The notes: generated from the sequence alone by a model not told the origin. Counted from the first letter of the stretch, positions 19,064 through 30,624 are shown. The stretch: DNA of 64,000 nt from Shinisaurus crocodilurus (GCA_021292165.1 CM037879.1:111158359-111222358), one strand, 5' to 3'. Numbers and translations are program-made.

Positions 19064-19324
19064 CAGTAATACCTTGGATTGCAAGCATAATTCGTTCTGG
19101 AAACATGCTTGTAATCTGAAATACTCTTATATCAAAGTGAGTCTCTGGCAGGCGTGAGCAGGGCTGATTTCGGCCCGCTACGCCCACTCGAGGCGAGCGG
19201 TTACATCCCTACGACTTGTCTTGCAAGACCTTGCTCATTTATCAAGTAAAAAATAAATTAAATTTTTTTGCTTGTCTTGCAAAATGCTCTCAGACCAAGT
19301 TACTTGCAATCCAAGGTATTACTA
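19064..19324 (-). mobile_element. pogo/Tigger-like MITE, copy 2, inverted
   Basis: 261 bp, the same family as 18187-18446 but in the opposite orientation, with TA on both sides. The last base of the right terminal repeat is changed (ACTA for ACTG). With copy 1 it forms a long inverted repeat around about 620 bases. Confidence 0.82.
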
Positions 19325-19552
19325 TATATGAAAAGCAACTGTATAATGAATACAATCGTTCTACATGATTCAGTGGAAGTTCTCCTTCCATTAGCTGTGT
19401 AGCATCTAGAACCTTAGACCAAAGTAGAGGTTGTGAAATAATAACATTTTAATATACACGAGTATGCAATCAGGCATGACACTTGTGTATTATTTAGGGT
19501 AAGCACATTTACAATTTTTAGGACCTTCTGGACATAGAACCTTTAGGGACAT

Positions 19553-19762
19553 AATGGGTAGTATCCAACTGTGCATCAGCGCTAGCGCTAATGGTGTTGT
19601 GCTAGCATAAACCAACTTAATTAGCACTTGCTAGGGCAATGGAAAAAAGTGTCAATTTGCCATTGACCTAGGAAGTGCTAGTTACATTGCGCAAGCATTG
19701 GTTTATACTAGTGCAACGCCATTAGCACTAGCGCTGAGGTACAGCTGGATACTACCCAATGA
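19553..19762. mobile_element. Palindromic MITE, family unknown
   Basis: About 205 bp with arms of about 75 bp. The left end reads GGGTAGTATCCAACTG and the right end CAGCTGGATACTACCC, with inner arms built on GCGCTAGCGC-like and TTAGCACTAGCGCT-like blocks. AAT occurs on both sides, compatible with a 3-bp duplication (PIF/Harbinger style), but this is not decisive. Confidence 0.7.
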
Positions 19763-20002
19763 AATTAAACAGTTCTATGTTTTTGTAAGTCAATAAGTTA
19801 GAAAGAACTCACTACACTTTGTTACTGAGTCTCATCACACTCCAGAATTCTGCATGCAATAAACATACCTAACTGTACAGATGAAGCATGCAAATTGTTT
19901 ACAAAGTTGTAGATTAATGTATACTGACAGTGCTCAAAGCTTGTGTGTGTATGTGTGTTGGGGCCACACGCCCTGACTAAACCTGTGTGTATTTATTATT
20001 TA

Positions 20003-20345
20003 TTTATTTAATACATTTTTATACCACCTAATAGCTGAAGCTCTCTGGGTGGTTTACAACAGTTAAAATCATAATACACAATATAAAATATAAAATTTAA
20101 AACCACAGATTAAAAGAAACAGCAGAGCTAGCAGCAGCAGTTACAATAACGGAATTAAAAACAATTACAAGATTAAAATGATTAAGATGATTAAAAATGA
20201 TTAAAATGCCTGGGAGAACAGAAAGGTCTTTACCTGGCACCGGAAAGAATACAAAGTAGGCGCCAGGCGAACCTCTTTGGGGAGCTCATTCCATAACTGG
20301 GGTGCCACAGCAGAAAAGGCCCTCCTCCTGGTAGCCACCTACCAC
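20003..20345 (-). repeat. L2-type LINE 3' end, minus strand
   Basis: Starts with (TTTA)n and the complement of the GGCGGTATAAAAATG-type tail seen at 46700. It runs through the 3' UTR into a C-terminal ORF2 piece (complement of the RRAFSAVAPQLWNELP-type motif near 20280-20340). 5'-truncated. Confidence 0.75.
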
Positions 20346-20439
20346 GTGGTATAAATCACGTGGGTGGTCCTAACTGAAAATATAGACTGCAGATAGGGTT
20401 GGCCTTGATTGACCTAAGAATGAAAAGATCTATATTTCC

Positions 20440-20530
20440 TTTTTAGGCTATAATCCTAATTGCACTAAGTAAGCCCCACTGAATTCATTGGTATTCATCT
20501 CCACATATAAATGCATAGGACTGAACTGTT
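20440..20530. repeat. Old MITE-like fragment
   Basis: Contains ATAATCCTAATTGCACT and AAGTAAGCCCCACTGAATTCA. Related degenerate blocks occur at 26687-26755, 38370-38430, 52265-52350 and 53405-53500. They look like remnants of one palindromic family; no intact copy is present. Confidence 0.45.
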
Positions 20531-20589
20531 AGTTTCCTTTTGTGGTTTTGCCAAGGTGATTCCACAGAAGGCAATAAACTACGGTGGGT

Positions 20590-20960
20590 TGGTTGTTTTG
20601 TGAACAACACACAGTACGCCTGACAGATGATCGGGCTCACCATGGGTTGTTCATCCCCTCCCTCCCCCTAGGTCCTCCTGCGGGTATCCCAGGGGACCCT
20701 GTGACAGGACCGACTTGTCTTCCCCTCCCTGCCACAATCATGAGCCATTTTTGGCTTGCCATGGCTTTTTCCCCCTTTCCCTTTTCCTGGAGATCACGAT
20801 CTCTGACTTGACAACCTGCTTTTGCAATCCCCATTTTCACAGCCACTGACAGCCCCCTCAAACTGCCTAAGCAGCACTTTGGAGGGGCTGTCCATGGTTG
20901 CAAACCAGTTTAAAAAAAAACAAAAAATGGACCCCCTAATGTGCACAAATATTTGGTTTT
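20590..20960 (+). repeat. Unclassified dispersed repeat, copy 1
   Basis: Shares an ordered series of blocks with 57330-57660: the ACAGATGATCGGGCTCACC block, GGGTTGT, the TCCTCC-GGGTATC-CAGGGGA block, a GAGGGGCTGTC block and AATGTGCACAAATATT. No coding sequence or clear terminal repeats seen. Confidence 0.6.
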
Positions 20961-21034
20961 AATATTTTGGGGGGTGGGGTTGGTCTCAACTGTCCTAAGG
21001 GTACTCTCACTTTTTCACTTGTCCTTGAGATTCT

Positions 21035-21280
21035 AGGTGCTCGGGAACATGAAAAAGTGTGAGCCACCCCCTTTTAAAAGCTAGCTGTCAAAATTCCGGT
21101 CCCCTTTTAAAAGGGAGTTGTTGTTTTTTACAGGGTTCTCCATGTTTTTTTCACAGGGACATAAGCATTCATGCCTGCATATGCACCTTTGAAAAAACCA
21201 TGTGGATCCCTGTCTAAACCCCCATTTTTAAAGGAGACGGGAGGGGTGGCTCACATTTTTCCATGTTCCCAAGCACCTAG
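21035..21280. mobile_element. Foldback element
   Basis: Inverted arms of about 40 bp: 21035-21073 (TAGGTGCTCGGGAACATG) and 21240-21280 (CATGTTCCCAAGCACCTA), both leading inward to GTGAGCCACCCC-type sequence. The centre also holds complementary CCTTTTAAAAG blocks. No duplication identified. Confidence 0.6.
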
Positions 21281-21740
21281 AGGATCTTGCTGTGAAGGGG
21301 TTGTAAATCCCACCATCCCCTTTTTGTAAGCACAGATTCCAGGAGAGGCTGCCCATTTTCAGACCTCCATAAGTGCACAGGTGCACAGTTGAGAGAGACC
21401 GGAATATATATACGGTATTTTGTTTTTTTAATTTTATTTCTATGTCAAACAAACACATAATATCAAACATAAGAATTAACAAAACAAAATAGACTTCCGA
21501 TTTTCTTCTACAGCAAATATAGGTAACAATAATTTTTCTTACTCGATAATCAGAATGAGAAATCTCTTTCTTCCCATTGTCCCAAATTCACTTATTATTC
21601 CATGAACCCACAAACAAACAAATCATTATTTTCCAGTCTCTGCAAAAAGTCAATTAGAGGTTTGGATTTTTTTTTTTAATGTACTAATGATACTCTTTTA
21701 TCCACTCAGTGTCTAATGCTACCCTCTTACTGTCCACTTC
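21281..21740. other. Intronic sequence without recognised feature
   Basis: AT-rich, with short T runs near 21421 and 21668. Nothing assignable. Confidence 0.5.
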
Positions 21741-21897
21741 GCTCATGCTGGCTCAGCTTGTCTGAGCGTGGAAAGCTAAGCAGGGTCAGGCCTGGTTATT
21801 ACTTGGATGGGAGACCCCTCCTCTAGTTTCCTGCATTGAGCAGGGGGTTGGACTCGATGGCCTTGTAGGCCCCTTCCAACTCTATGATCTATGAAAC
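21741..21897 (+). repeat. 5S rRNA-derived SINE with CR1 tail, copy 1
   Basis: The head matches 5S rRNA from the internal promoter onward: GAAAGCTAAGCAGGGTCAGG then GGTTATTACTTGGATGGGAG. The tail TTGAGCAGGGGGTTGGACTC through CCTTCCAACTCTATGATCTA matches the CR1 3' end at 16470-16541 and 35300-35384. Such SINEs are known from squamates. It is not a 5S gene: the 5' third is diverged and the 3' third is replaced. Confidence 0.9.
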
Positions 21898-22104
21898 TTT
21901 TCATTAATGCATTTGCTATAAAGTACAGTTGTTTTCAGTGCTGCTGTTCCTAAGTTAGACACAAAAATGCTTGCATATGTTGGTATTAGGTATTGGTGTT
22001 GTAGAAAAGCTGTTATATATAAACATATATTTACAATACTTACAAAATATACAGCGGTTGCTAAAGATAGTTAAGAGCAAGACAAGCGAGAGCCAGAACA
22101 AGCT

Positions 22105-22500
22105 ACAATGAGCCTTGGGCTGTCACACTCCCCCTTCCTTCCATGTAGCCGGAGGGGGGACATTTGCTTCCACTTTTGCTTACATGGGGTTTGTCATTTC
22201 TCCAAATCAACTAACATTAACTATGGCTTACTGGAAACAAGCCAACTTGAAACCACAGGTTATGAAACTGGCTTTTTCAAGAAACCACAGTTAAGATTAA
22301 TTACAGTTTAGGGTTTGGACAAAAAAACCCAACTGTGATTAAACAAGGTGGAAGCTTCCAAACTCCTCCTCACAAGCTGTGTGGGAGGAGGATAGGGGAG
22401 GGGAGGCATATGGGTTGTCCTGTCACTTACTGCAGCCTGCTTTGTTTCATTCACTTTGCACTAAACTATAGTTTAGCATGAGATCTGAGTGTAGCCAGTA
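22105..22500. mobile_element. Dispersed MITE-like repeat, copy 1
   Basis: Contains AACCACAGTTAAGATTAA, TAACTATGG and AGGAGGATAGGGGAGG blocks, which recur in inverse order at 54418-54800. Complementary AACCACAGTT and AACTGTG segments suggest a partly palindromic hAT-like element. Ends are not well defined. Confidence 0.5.
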
Positions 22501-23618
22501 CATCAGCAGCAGTAACATTATAAAAATATTTCTGAATTAGAAAATAGCTTGAGTTGAATATTAATAGACTTACTCCTATGGAAAAGGAGTATATTTTCTC
22601 AAGGGTGAAGATTTGTCACTGACATTTATCTCAGTTTAGAATTCCAATTGTCAATGTCAAGTTCCCTTCTAGCCCATCTATGGAAAACTGGGCCATTTTG
22701 CTTATGTTATTCTAGGGGCGGGGGAGTGGGATTCTATTCTAGAGCTTATATGGACATTACACTGCAGTGTGATGGACCTCATAAGTACAAATCATGAGCG
22801 GAGAGATGGATCTATTTATAGCAGTGAGAAAAAAGGAGAAATGTCCCTGAACAAGTGTTTGAAAAGATGAACTAAAATAATGTCATGGAGAACTTCTAGT
22901 CAGAAAGGCAGCACTGGAGCTGGAAGGACATATTCTTACAGATACTTTTTAAGATACTGTTTGTTATACAATGGGCTTGTCATCTTTCACATTAATTATG
23001 TCCCTATTGCAGAGGCTATTAATATTCCCATTAGAGTGATGAGATTTCTAGAGATCATCATATTCTGGAGAAATAGTAAACATATTTTTAGAATATACCA
23101 TATGCAATTATAAAACTCCAGGGTCCCACTTTACACAGAAGAATTACCTATCAGAGTCTCTTAAAACAATTTTGCATATAAAACGTCAGCAGCTCAGACA
23201 TACATCAAGTAGCTTTGTCCCTAGGTAAAGGCTGCAGGCTTCTTTAGTAAGTTACTTGGCTGGCAGCTATATATTTTCAGCTCAGGAGCAAACAACAGGA
23301 GCAAACAACATTTCACAGGATATCAACCTGTGAGTAATCAACCTGGAGTATATATGCCCAAGGATAGCCTGCAAGTCCTTGGCTGAAAAGGTATTTAAGT
23401 GGAAGCCCGAGCTGTAGAGTAAAAGAAAAAGGCCAAGGTTGATCATGGCAAATTCACAATAGTAGCGATGTGGAAAAGCTTGTGCAGTACTTGCCAAAAC
23501 TGTCAGAATACCTCTGACTTCTAGATCAAACTGAAGTCAAACTGACTTCTAGATGCTTGGGACAAACAGCAGGGGATGGGTGTTTCTTCATGTCCTGCTC
23601 CTGAGCTTCTAGTGTAGG
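22501..23618. other. Intronic sequence without recognised feature
   Basis: Two frames (22880-23113 plus, 23282-23497 minus) are open by chance. Neither has flanking splice sites or a recognisable family. No AFG1L exon found by eye. Confidence 0.5.
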
Positions 23619-23960
23619 GGTAGGCAACCTTTTGCACTGTGGGGACATTTGGCAATTTGAGAAACTGTCCTGGGCATCACCAGAAAATGGCTTTCATGGG
23701 AGGTGTGGCAAAAGACAAGTAACCCACACAAAAGATTGAGTACATGGCAGAGGTGGCATCTGAACCGAAACACACTAAACAACTTCTTTGAACCCACAGT
23801 TTTCAGCTCTAGCAGAAACGTATTTCACAGCAATCCCAGCTGCTGGTAGGAAAATACATTAATTTATTTTTTAAAGTGGGAGGGGTAGGGTACCTTGGCT
23901 GGCATCAAAGAAGGTGCCTAGAAGGTGCCCGTGGGTACAACGTTGCCTGTCGCAGTTCTA
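23619..23960. mobile_element. hAT-like MITE, degenerate
   Basis: Left end TAGGGGTAGGCAACCTTTTGC and right end ACAACGTTGCCTGTCGC form imperfect inverted ends, a pattern common in vertebrate hAT MITEs. Internal sequence diverged. Confidence 0.5.
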
Positions 23961-23984
23961 ACAGTATTTTGGTTGGCCACTCCT

Positions 23985-24055
23985 GGAAACAGAATGCTGT
24001 ACTAAATTGATTTTTGGTCTGACTCAGAAAGGTACTAGTATCCTATGCTCCTTAG
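23985..24055 (+). repeat. tRNA-SINE 3' end fragment
   Basis: Contains TTGGTCTGACTCAGAAAGG, the 3' end typical of squamate tRNA-headed SINEs. A (AATA)n run follows at about 24075-24095. Confidence 0.5.
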
Positions 24056-24371
24056 TTAAGTGAGCAGTACTTTAAATAAATAAATAAATAAATATGAATT
24101 ATTTCAGGGCATTAATATGTTAGCAAGCTCCAGAATTTTATTTAGGCATTTGAATCATATATCACATACTTTGAAGAGAAACTTCTTGTGCCATGCTTTT
24201 TCATCCTTTCGGTGTTTCCATTTCTACTCTGCAATTCAAGTTTTGTTATGCTTGATATTGTGGTTAATAGACTCAAAGGAGATCTGAAGGTTTATTTGGA
24301 GCTGGGGTATGATAAACACAGGAGAAAAAGCCTGAAAAGCCCAACTGATCTAGGCTTGACTAGGTACTCAC

Positions 24372-24472
24372 TCTGTCACATAGCTCTTCAAATGTGAAGT
24401 CTGCAATGGTTCCACACGCTTTATTCACTCTCAGCCCTCTGCCTTGTACTTTTAAAATCCTTGGTCTAGTTA
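24372..24472 (-). CDS. AFG1L: AFG1L coding exon (fourth found)
   Basis: 101-bp exon. Acceptor CCATAG before the exon and donor GTGAGT after it (plus-strand ACTCAC at 24366-24371). Its first two bases complete a Leu codon begun by the exon at 24729-24799. It then encodes TRPRILKVQGRGLRVNKACG and IADFTFEELCDR, ending on a codon boundary. This matches the AFG1L region after the P-loop ATPase core. AFG1L is an AFG1/ZapE-family AAA+ ATPase of mitochondria, linked to turnover of respiratory-chain subunits. No stop or frameshift. Identification is from memory of the vertebrate protein, but phase continuity across four exons makes chance very unlikely. Confidence 0.93.
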
Positions 24473-24728
24473 CTATGGGAACATGAACAAAGACTCAATC
24501 TTGTCTGGATAATTACTATAAAATTCATCTCTTACAGATAGGAAATGCATAGCTTGATGAATAATAGCACATGATTCAACACATAAATTAGACAAAATGC
24601 TGATACAATGACTGCCACTTGAGTATGGCATCAACCCATATACAGCAGTGGAACTTATTAATTGGTCAGTGGAGATTGGGCATTGTGTTCTAAATGTATT
24701 CTCTTTCAAGAGAAATTAACTTACGTAC
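24473..24728 (-). other. Short AFG1L intron
   Basis: 256 bp, GT-AG, phase 1. Unlike the two multi-kilobase introns upstream it contains no recognised repeat. Confidence 0.88.
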
Positions 24729-24799
24729 AATCATTTTGTTTTTGAGCCAGCTCATCAAACAACTTATCCATGACAGCCTCCACATCAGCTTCACTTGTG
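24729..24799 (-). CDS. AFG1L: AFG1L coding exon (third found)
   Basis: 71-bp exon. Acceptor TCACTGTAG and donor GTACGTAAG. The first base completes the Leu codon of the previous exon; the exon encodes TSEADVEAVMDKLFDELAQK and QND, then leaves one base for the next exon. The peptide is highly characteristic of AFG1L and carries no lesion. This alpha-helical segment follows the ATPase core. Confidence 0.94.
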
Positions 24800-26084
24800 C
24801 TACAGTGAAAAGAATAATAGAATATGAAATTAATAACACTTGAAGCCAACATCAAACATCTGCCTGAGCTTGCTTAGCTTTTTGCCCATAAAAAGAGACA
24901 CAGAGAGAACGAACAGGATGTTATGTTGTAAATACAAACATTAGATTTAGAATATACTTAAAAGTAGAGAACATTAACTCTCAGGTAGATGATTCTGTTT
25001 TATTTGCATACATTGAAAGACTTCTGTGTTTCAAGCTGTTTCCATTAATGAGGCAATGCGGGCAAGGCCAGGCCAACAGCAGCTATATACGTATGCATTG
25101 AGAGAAACAAGCTTCTGTTCTGTCTACATACATCTTGCATGCAAAATAAGAGCAAAGAGGCAAAAACTGCCATGCATCTGAAAGGGATCCCTTTGGATCT
25201 CTCTCTCATTCTCTCTCTCTCCTCCCACTTCTCTATGTACATACACACACACACACACACACACCTTGAAACAGATGTTTCTCTAAATTCAGTGAGGTTT
25301 GTTTGGAAGTAAACATGCATATGATCATATTGTGTATCACCAGATTTGATATATCTAAAGGCCTTCTCTAAATAATTTTGAAATGACCAATAAGCTTATC
25401 AAACCTTTGTTCCAGGATTTGGATTCTTGGAAGGTCATGTAATTCTGGTCATGAGGATTATAAGTCACAGAAACTTTTCAGCTCCAATTAAAAGTCATCA
25501 GGTGGTTTACAGTGACTGTTTCAGTAAAACTTTCCCGCAATTTATAATTAGAAAATGAAAACCAAAGAAGCCACCACCTTGATGGCTTTTTTTTTTTTTG
25601 CAAATAAGGCGTTATATAAATGTTAATAATGAACAAGATAAATAAAACTATGCGTAATATGCTCCTCAAAATTTGGAGATGAACAGCTGCAGCTATTAAA
25701 TTACCAAGCCAGATTTCAGGTATTATATAGACCCTGGAACTTCAGGCACAGTGGTTTATTGGGGAAAGACAATACTAAGAGCACACAATCTTAATAATAT
25801 AATAATCTTAATCAAATATAATAATAATAAATAAATCTTGTAGCAAACAGGCCTGGGCTACACATAAAACAGAATGGAACAAGGTGGTAGAATGGACTGT
25901 ACCATATGATACTCCAAAAATGGGGGTCATATTAATGCATGCCCTTTCTGTATTCAATAAATAAAAGCCTCTTTATAAGTAGAAGTTAGGGCTAGCCTAG
26001 AACTTTTTCCCTGATGTACCGGTATTAGCTTTCTACTACCATGGATTAAAAAAAAAAAAAAAAACACATAGGGAAGCATTCAAA
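24800..26084. other. Large AFG1L intron, part without recognised transposon
   Basis: Start of the 12.9-kb intron (24800-37696). Contains an (AC)n microsatellite at 25243-25264 preceded by a CT-rich stretch, an A run at 26047-26064 and AT-rich sequence. No gene seen. Confidence 0.6.
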
Positions 26085-26415
26085 TTCTCCCAAGAGGGCC
26101 TGCCTCTGTATCCCACCATTGGGAGTGGTACATTACTTGGAGACGTAAGAGGGCTTCTCCGGTGTGATGCCCCAGCTATGGAATGCCCTCTATGCAGTGG
26201 CCTGGCTGGCACGAAGGCCTGGCTCTTCATCCAAGCTTTTAGGTCTCAGTGACCAGAGCTTGGTTTGACTTACCACAGCTAATTTTATACTGGACTGCAT
26301 TTTCGCTGTGGTTTTATTATTTTATGTCAGATTGTTTTTACTGATTATATCCTACCCTGAGATATTTTGACACAGAATGGGTTAGAAATATTTTAAACAA
26401 ACAAATAAAATCTGC
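26085..26415 (+). repeat. L2-type LINE 3' end
   Basis: A decayed C-terminal ORF2 piece (near 26150-26260, with a PQLWNALYAVA-like reading) followed by an AT-rich 3' UTR and an (AAACAAAT)-like end. 5'-truncated. Confidence 0.6.
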
Positions 26416-26756
26416 CATCTGAAATGGTACATTTCACCTGATTCTCTTGAATGCATAGGCTAGATCTCAGCCTTTGTTGCCAGCACAAGCCAAGTTCAGC
26501 ACTGTCCATCTGCAGATATAAATGTTTAACTATGGTTTGATTTCCTTGACCACAGTTAAATATGTCTGGTGAATATCTAAAGCATGATTCAGGATTGGTT
26601 GTATTCTAGGATGTGGAACTGTAGTTGCAAACTATAATTTGTTTGAAACATGGTTAAGAGTTACATTGGTACAGATGTTTAAGGCTGCTATTCTATACAC
26701 ACTTAAGTGGGAGTAAGCCCTATTCAAAAATAATGGGACTTCTAAGTAGACATGTA

Positions 26757-27110
26757 CAGCAGGGGTGCAAAATCTCAGGCCCGAGGGCCAAATCCAGTCC
26801 TCCTGTTGTCCCAATCTGGCACTCTTGGTTTCCACAGAAGGCCATGCCCTCTTCTCCTAGTCCCACCCCCTTTCCCACAAACACCAATTGTTTGGTGGTT
26901 TCCCAGCTTTTGTGCAGTTTTTGCCCCATTCTGAAAGGTTGAAATGCCTCTCCTAAGGCTTAGTTACTGGCAGTAAGAGCTTGAAACTCAAATATGTTAG
27001 TATTTTTTTTTTGTATTTGGCCCCCCTCCCCACTGGAATGCAGTCCCCAAGAACTTCTCTGAAATGGAATTCAGCCTTAAGAATGGAAGAGGTTCAACAC
27101 CCCATATATA
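26757..27110 (+). mobile_element. hAT-like repeat, CAGGGGTG family, copy 1
   Basis: Starts CAGGGGTGCAAAATCTCAGG. Shares long blocks with 45612-46262: AGCTTTTGTGCAGTTTTT, CCTCTCCTAAGGCTTAGTTACTGGC, and a right end with GGTTCAACACCCC, the inverse of the left end type. Non-coding, about 350 bp. Confidence 0.65.
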
Positions 27111-27314
27111 TAGGACGGCACTGTAAGGCAGTTCTTCTGCTTGTTCAGCCTCTCTGCTGGCAAGGTGACAAGCAAGCATCTCTCTATACACACATCCTCT
27201 CAGGGTTCCCTGTAAATCTGGGAACTCAACTAAGATTAAGGTACAAAACCCCAAACCAGGGTTAGATATTAACCATGTTAAAATGTTATGTTTTTCTTTT
27301 ATTCTTTTACTTCT

Positions 27315-27420
27315 TTTATCTTTTATTGTACACCGCTCCAAAATCTCCGTACTGGAATATGGAGCAGTATAAAAATGTTGTAAATAAATAAAATAGAATA
27401 AATAAATAAATAAATAAATA
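27315..27420 (+). repeat. L2-type tail fragment with (AAAT)n
   Basis: Contains a CACCGCTCCAAAAT...GGAGCAGTATAAAAATG tail followed by repeated AAATAAAT. Only the extreme 3' end is present. Confidence 0.55.
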
Positions 27421-27755
27421 CTCTCTGCACTAGGCCATTATGGCTGAAGTCATGAGGCCTGGAATCTGCTGGTAGTCTCAGAGTTTTCAGAAGAGCCTAT
27501 TAGCAGCACAGAAGTATCTTACATGCACATACCTAGATTATGGCTAGTAGCCATAATCCAAAAGGTTACTCACTCGACCATTCTCTCATATGTTCTCTCT
27601 CACACACGCCAACCCTATGTGCACTGATGTTTAATGCAACTTTACCTTATGGGGCTTTGGCATGCAAACTGCCTCTGATACATCCATGCTTTTTAACAAG
27701 AGATGTTTCCTTTTTAGCACCACTTACACAAAATTTATTTATTTATTTATTTTAC

Positions 27756-27918
27756 TCTTCAGCTTAGTTTAAATACCAGAGGAGTGGGGGAGACAGGAAG
27801 TGTTTTCTTTGCCTTCGTGGCTGCTCTCTGGCAGTTGATGGAATTTTTAATTAGATTTTTCTTGTATTCATCTCCTCATCTGTCCCCCACTTCACTGGTA
27901 TTTAAACTAAGCTGAAGA
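27756..27918. mobile_element. Foldback MITE
   Basis: Arms of about 35-40 bp: CTTCAGCTTAGTTTAAATAC at 27757 and its exact complement GTATTTAAACTAAGCTGAAG ending near 27917, extended inward by GTGGGGGAGACAGG and CTGTCCCCCAC. The (TTTA)n immediately to the left may be the target. Confidence 0.8.
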
Positions 27919-27979
27919 ACACCACTAGACCACCTCCTGGTGAGTTATAGACTCTCAGTGGCTTTCCCTCTCTCTGCTG

Positions 27980-28260
27980 AGGTGGGGGACCCATTAAGAT
28001 GGTCCATCCCTGGAGGCTGATGGATTAAATTGGATTCCAGTTAGCTCTGGAGAATTTTCCAGCTGACAAGACTGGCACTCCTGTTGAAAACTTGGTTGAC
28101 CTGTGGAATATGGAGATGGCCAGAGTAGTTGGCGTGGTTGCTCCTGAGCATCCTCTCTCACTTAGCAGAGTCCGATGGCTCCATAGTATATTCCGAAGCT
28201 TAGGGCAATGAAGCAAGCTGGGAGACAACTACCTTGTGCCTTGGTTACCCTGTACGATGG
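27980..28260 (+). repeat. L2 LINE ORF2 fragment, old
   Basis: Aligns by eye with 31835-32060: an IKMVHPWRLMD-like reading corresponds to the NRMVRPRRLMDLDGF segment there, and a VAPEHPLSLSRVR-like reading corresponds to VAPKHPLHLNRAR. Several stops. A separate, more diverged L2 copy. Confidence 0.7.
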
Positions 28261-29828
28261 CTGCTTTTGTGATGTTCATTCTACACTGTGAGCAGGGGAA
28301 GGTTTTGTGTATTTGTGGATGAACTCTTCATATTGTATTGTTTTTAGATTATGTTTTTATGGTATTCATTTTTATTTTTATTATTGTGCTGATTATGGTT
28401 TATATTGATTCCACACACCACCATGTTATATTAATCATGGGTTTCTGTATTGTGTATAAGTCACGTTGAGACTGTTTTTTGCAGTGGGAAGTGACGCATA
28501 TATGGTGACCTGGTGGCACCCGTGAGCACCTCAGCTACAGGCGCAGGTCTGGTGCAGCGGCGCAAACTGGTACTGGCTACCACTATCGAGAGTAGATCAA
28601 ACGCAGTCTCCTCAGTCCCCAAGTGCTCTCGATCCCTCAGGGCCAACTGGCCAAGGATCCCAATGGGGACTCTTGCACTGGGCTTCTTTGCAGCCCTCCC
28701 GTGTCCTTAGGGGAGCACGGCTTAGGTTACAGGCTTTGCTCAGCACGTTGCGTGCAACCTGGTCTTTAAACCAGCTTTAGCATGACCAAGAATGTGGCAC
28801 ACCCTTTGTGAGCCCCCCCCCCCGCCATTTACCCCCAAAGCACACAGTCTGGGTTGTGGTGAAAACAGGGTAAAATATTTATTAGGGATTCAGGCAAAAA
28901 GTACAAAACAGAAAAAAAAGTTAGTCAGTTTCAAAGCACAAACTAACAAGTGGTTTTAAAGTTGCAATTCAGTGGAAAATGACAAAGAAACAGAAAAACA
29001 CAGACTGCCCTGCAGTAAGCTGCCTACTTGGTTCCGTGGAGACGCATGGCCTCCGTGGTGCAATTTCCTCTGGTGCCTGTGTCAAGTTCTCCCTACCTTT
29101 TGGGAGACCTACGCCCCAGCACCGGTACCGAGAAAGAAGACCTGGACCTTCCTTTCCCAGCAGAATATATCTCTTTGCTGCTGCTCCCCCCCCCCCCACT
29201 TCCTGGGTGGAGATTCCCCCCAAAGAATCATGTGTTTTGAGTCTGGCTGATTTTCTACTCATTGCTCATCCTCGGCCCAGAGATGGGTTCTCAAAGATTC
29301 CCCATGGTTTGGGGACCCGGGCAATTGAGCAGTCAATAGGTTTGAGAAGCTCTCTCAATGCACTGGAAAGCTCTCCTATTGTGTGTGCTAAGTGGAGGCA
29401 CTTTGCCTTCAGATGAACTCAGCCAGAACACTGAGCATCTCAGTGCCAATGTCTGGGTGACGTGGCCTTTAGCAGAGACATGCAATTGATTGTAAAATGG
29501 GGGTCTCTTCCTCTTGGACCTGGGTAAGATGGAGTCAGCATGGTCTGGCTGAGTGGGCCACTCCAGGCCAACCATAACAGCATAAATTTAAAGAATAAGA
29601 ATAAGTAGTAGTGCATGTATGCATTTAGGCAGTGGCCCAAAACCTTGACTAAAGCACCCTGGATCATTTATTACAAATCTGGTATTACACATTTTATATT
29701 TTTATATCTAAATCTATTTATTTATATATGCAACACACCAAAGCTAGAGAACATAAACAAGATTTACATATAAGGATGTAATATATTTTTAAACTGGGCT
29801 TTATAATATACTTTGGCTGAAACCCAAA
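28261..29828. other. Intronic sequence, unassigned
   Basis: C-rich runs at about 28815-28832 and 29186-29201. The stretch 28740-29690 has overlapping frames on both strands but no protein motif. A minus-strand AATAAA near 28875-28885 and the local composition could reflect a decayed LTR, but I found no partner. Confidence 0.4.
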
Positions 29829-30018
29829 GGGAGGGACTGTAGCTCAGTGCAGAGCACATGCTTTGCATGCTGAGGGTCCCAGGTTCAATCTCCAGCATCT
29901 CTGGGTAGGGCACAAAAAACTCCTGCCTGAAACCCTGGAGAACCGCTGTCAGTCAGTGTTACCAATACTAGGCTATATAGACCAAAGTTCCAACAGTATA
30001 AGGTGGCTTCCTATGTCA
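29829..30018 (+). repeat. tRNA-derived SINE, best preserved copy
   Basis: tRNA-like head with A box (TGTAGCTCAGTGCAGAGC) and B box (GGTTCAATCTCC), a body with CCTGCCTGAAACCCTGGAGA, and an L2-like end (TATAAGGTGGCTTCCTATGT). About 190 bp. Not a tRNA gene. Confidence 0.85.
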
Positions 30019-30061
30019 CAAAGTGGACTTCTACTTCCACACCCAAACTTTTCATGCCCCA

Positions 30062-30190
30062 TCTTAAGAACATAAGAAGAGGCCTGCTGGATTAGACCAA
30101 AGGCCGATCTAGTCCTGCATCTTGTTCACACAGTGGCCAGCCAAGATGAATATGGAAAGCCCACAAGCAATGGGTGCCTGCAGGAATTTT
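30062..30190 (+). repeat. Dispersed repeat common in reptile introns
   Basis: Contains TTAAGAACATAAGAAGAGGC, GCTGGATTAGACCAAAGGCC and ACAGTGGCCAGCC. I recognise it as a frequent interspersed repeat in sauropsids but do not know its family name. Its position right after the SINE may reflect joint insertion or chance. Confidence 0.5.
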
Positions 30191-30624
30191 TCCGGGGGAG
30201 GGGGAGCAAAGCTGCACAGCAATTTGTGGTTGTAATTTGCACACACAGCGTGCACCACTACAACAAATCTATGCACTTTCCTTGTGTGTGCTCCTTGTTG
30301 CATAGCATCACATTCCATGACATTGAGAAGCCTACACAGAGTAGTAGAAGATCCTGGGAATTGAACAGCACTAATGCAGAAGAGTGATATTCAAGAAGTA
30401 TCATGAACTCCAACAAAACTTTATTTAGAATGAGGGATAAAAAAAATAAAGCACCTAGGAACAAGAGTAAAAAACCTCAAATGCACAAATATGGTATAGG
30501 TGTCTTAAGAATATCATATAGTATATTTTAAGGCATCACTGCCCTTATCACAACATTGGCAACTTCACATGACTCATCCTAGAACGATTTCTTTCATTTT
30601 GAAGGTGAACACTCTCTAGAACAG

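Noticed and set aside
21741..21897. 5S rRNA gene
   Set aside because: Only the promoter-containing middle of 5S is present and the 3' end is a CR1 tail; the copy at 53104 shows the same structure. It is a SINE.
23282..23497. 71-codon minus frame as an AFG1L exon
   Set aside because: It does not resemble any part of AFG1L I know and lacks matching splice sites and phase.
29829..29905. tRNA gene
   Set aside because: A and B boxes are present but the acceptor stem and anticodon arm do not fold as in a tRNA, and a SINE body follows.
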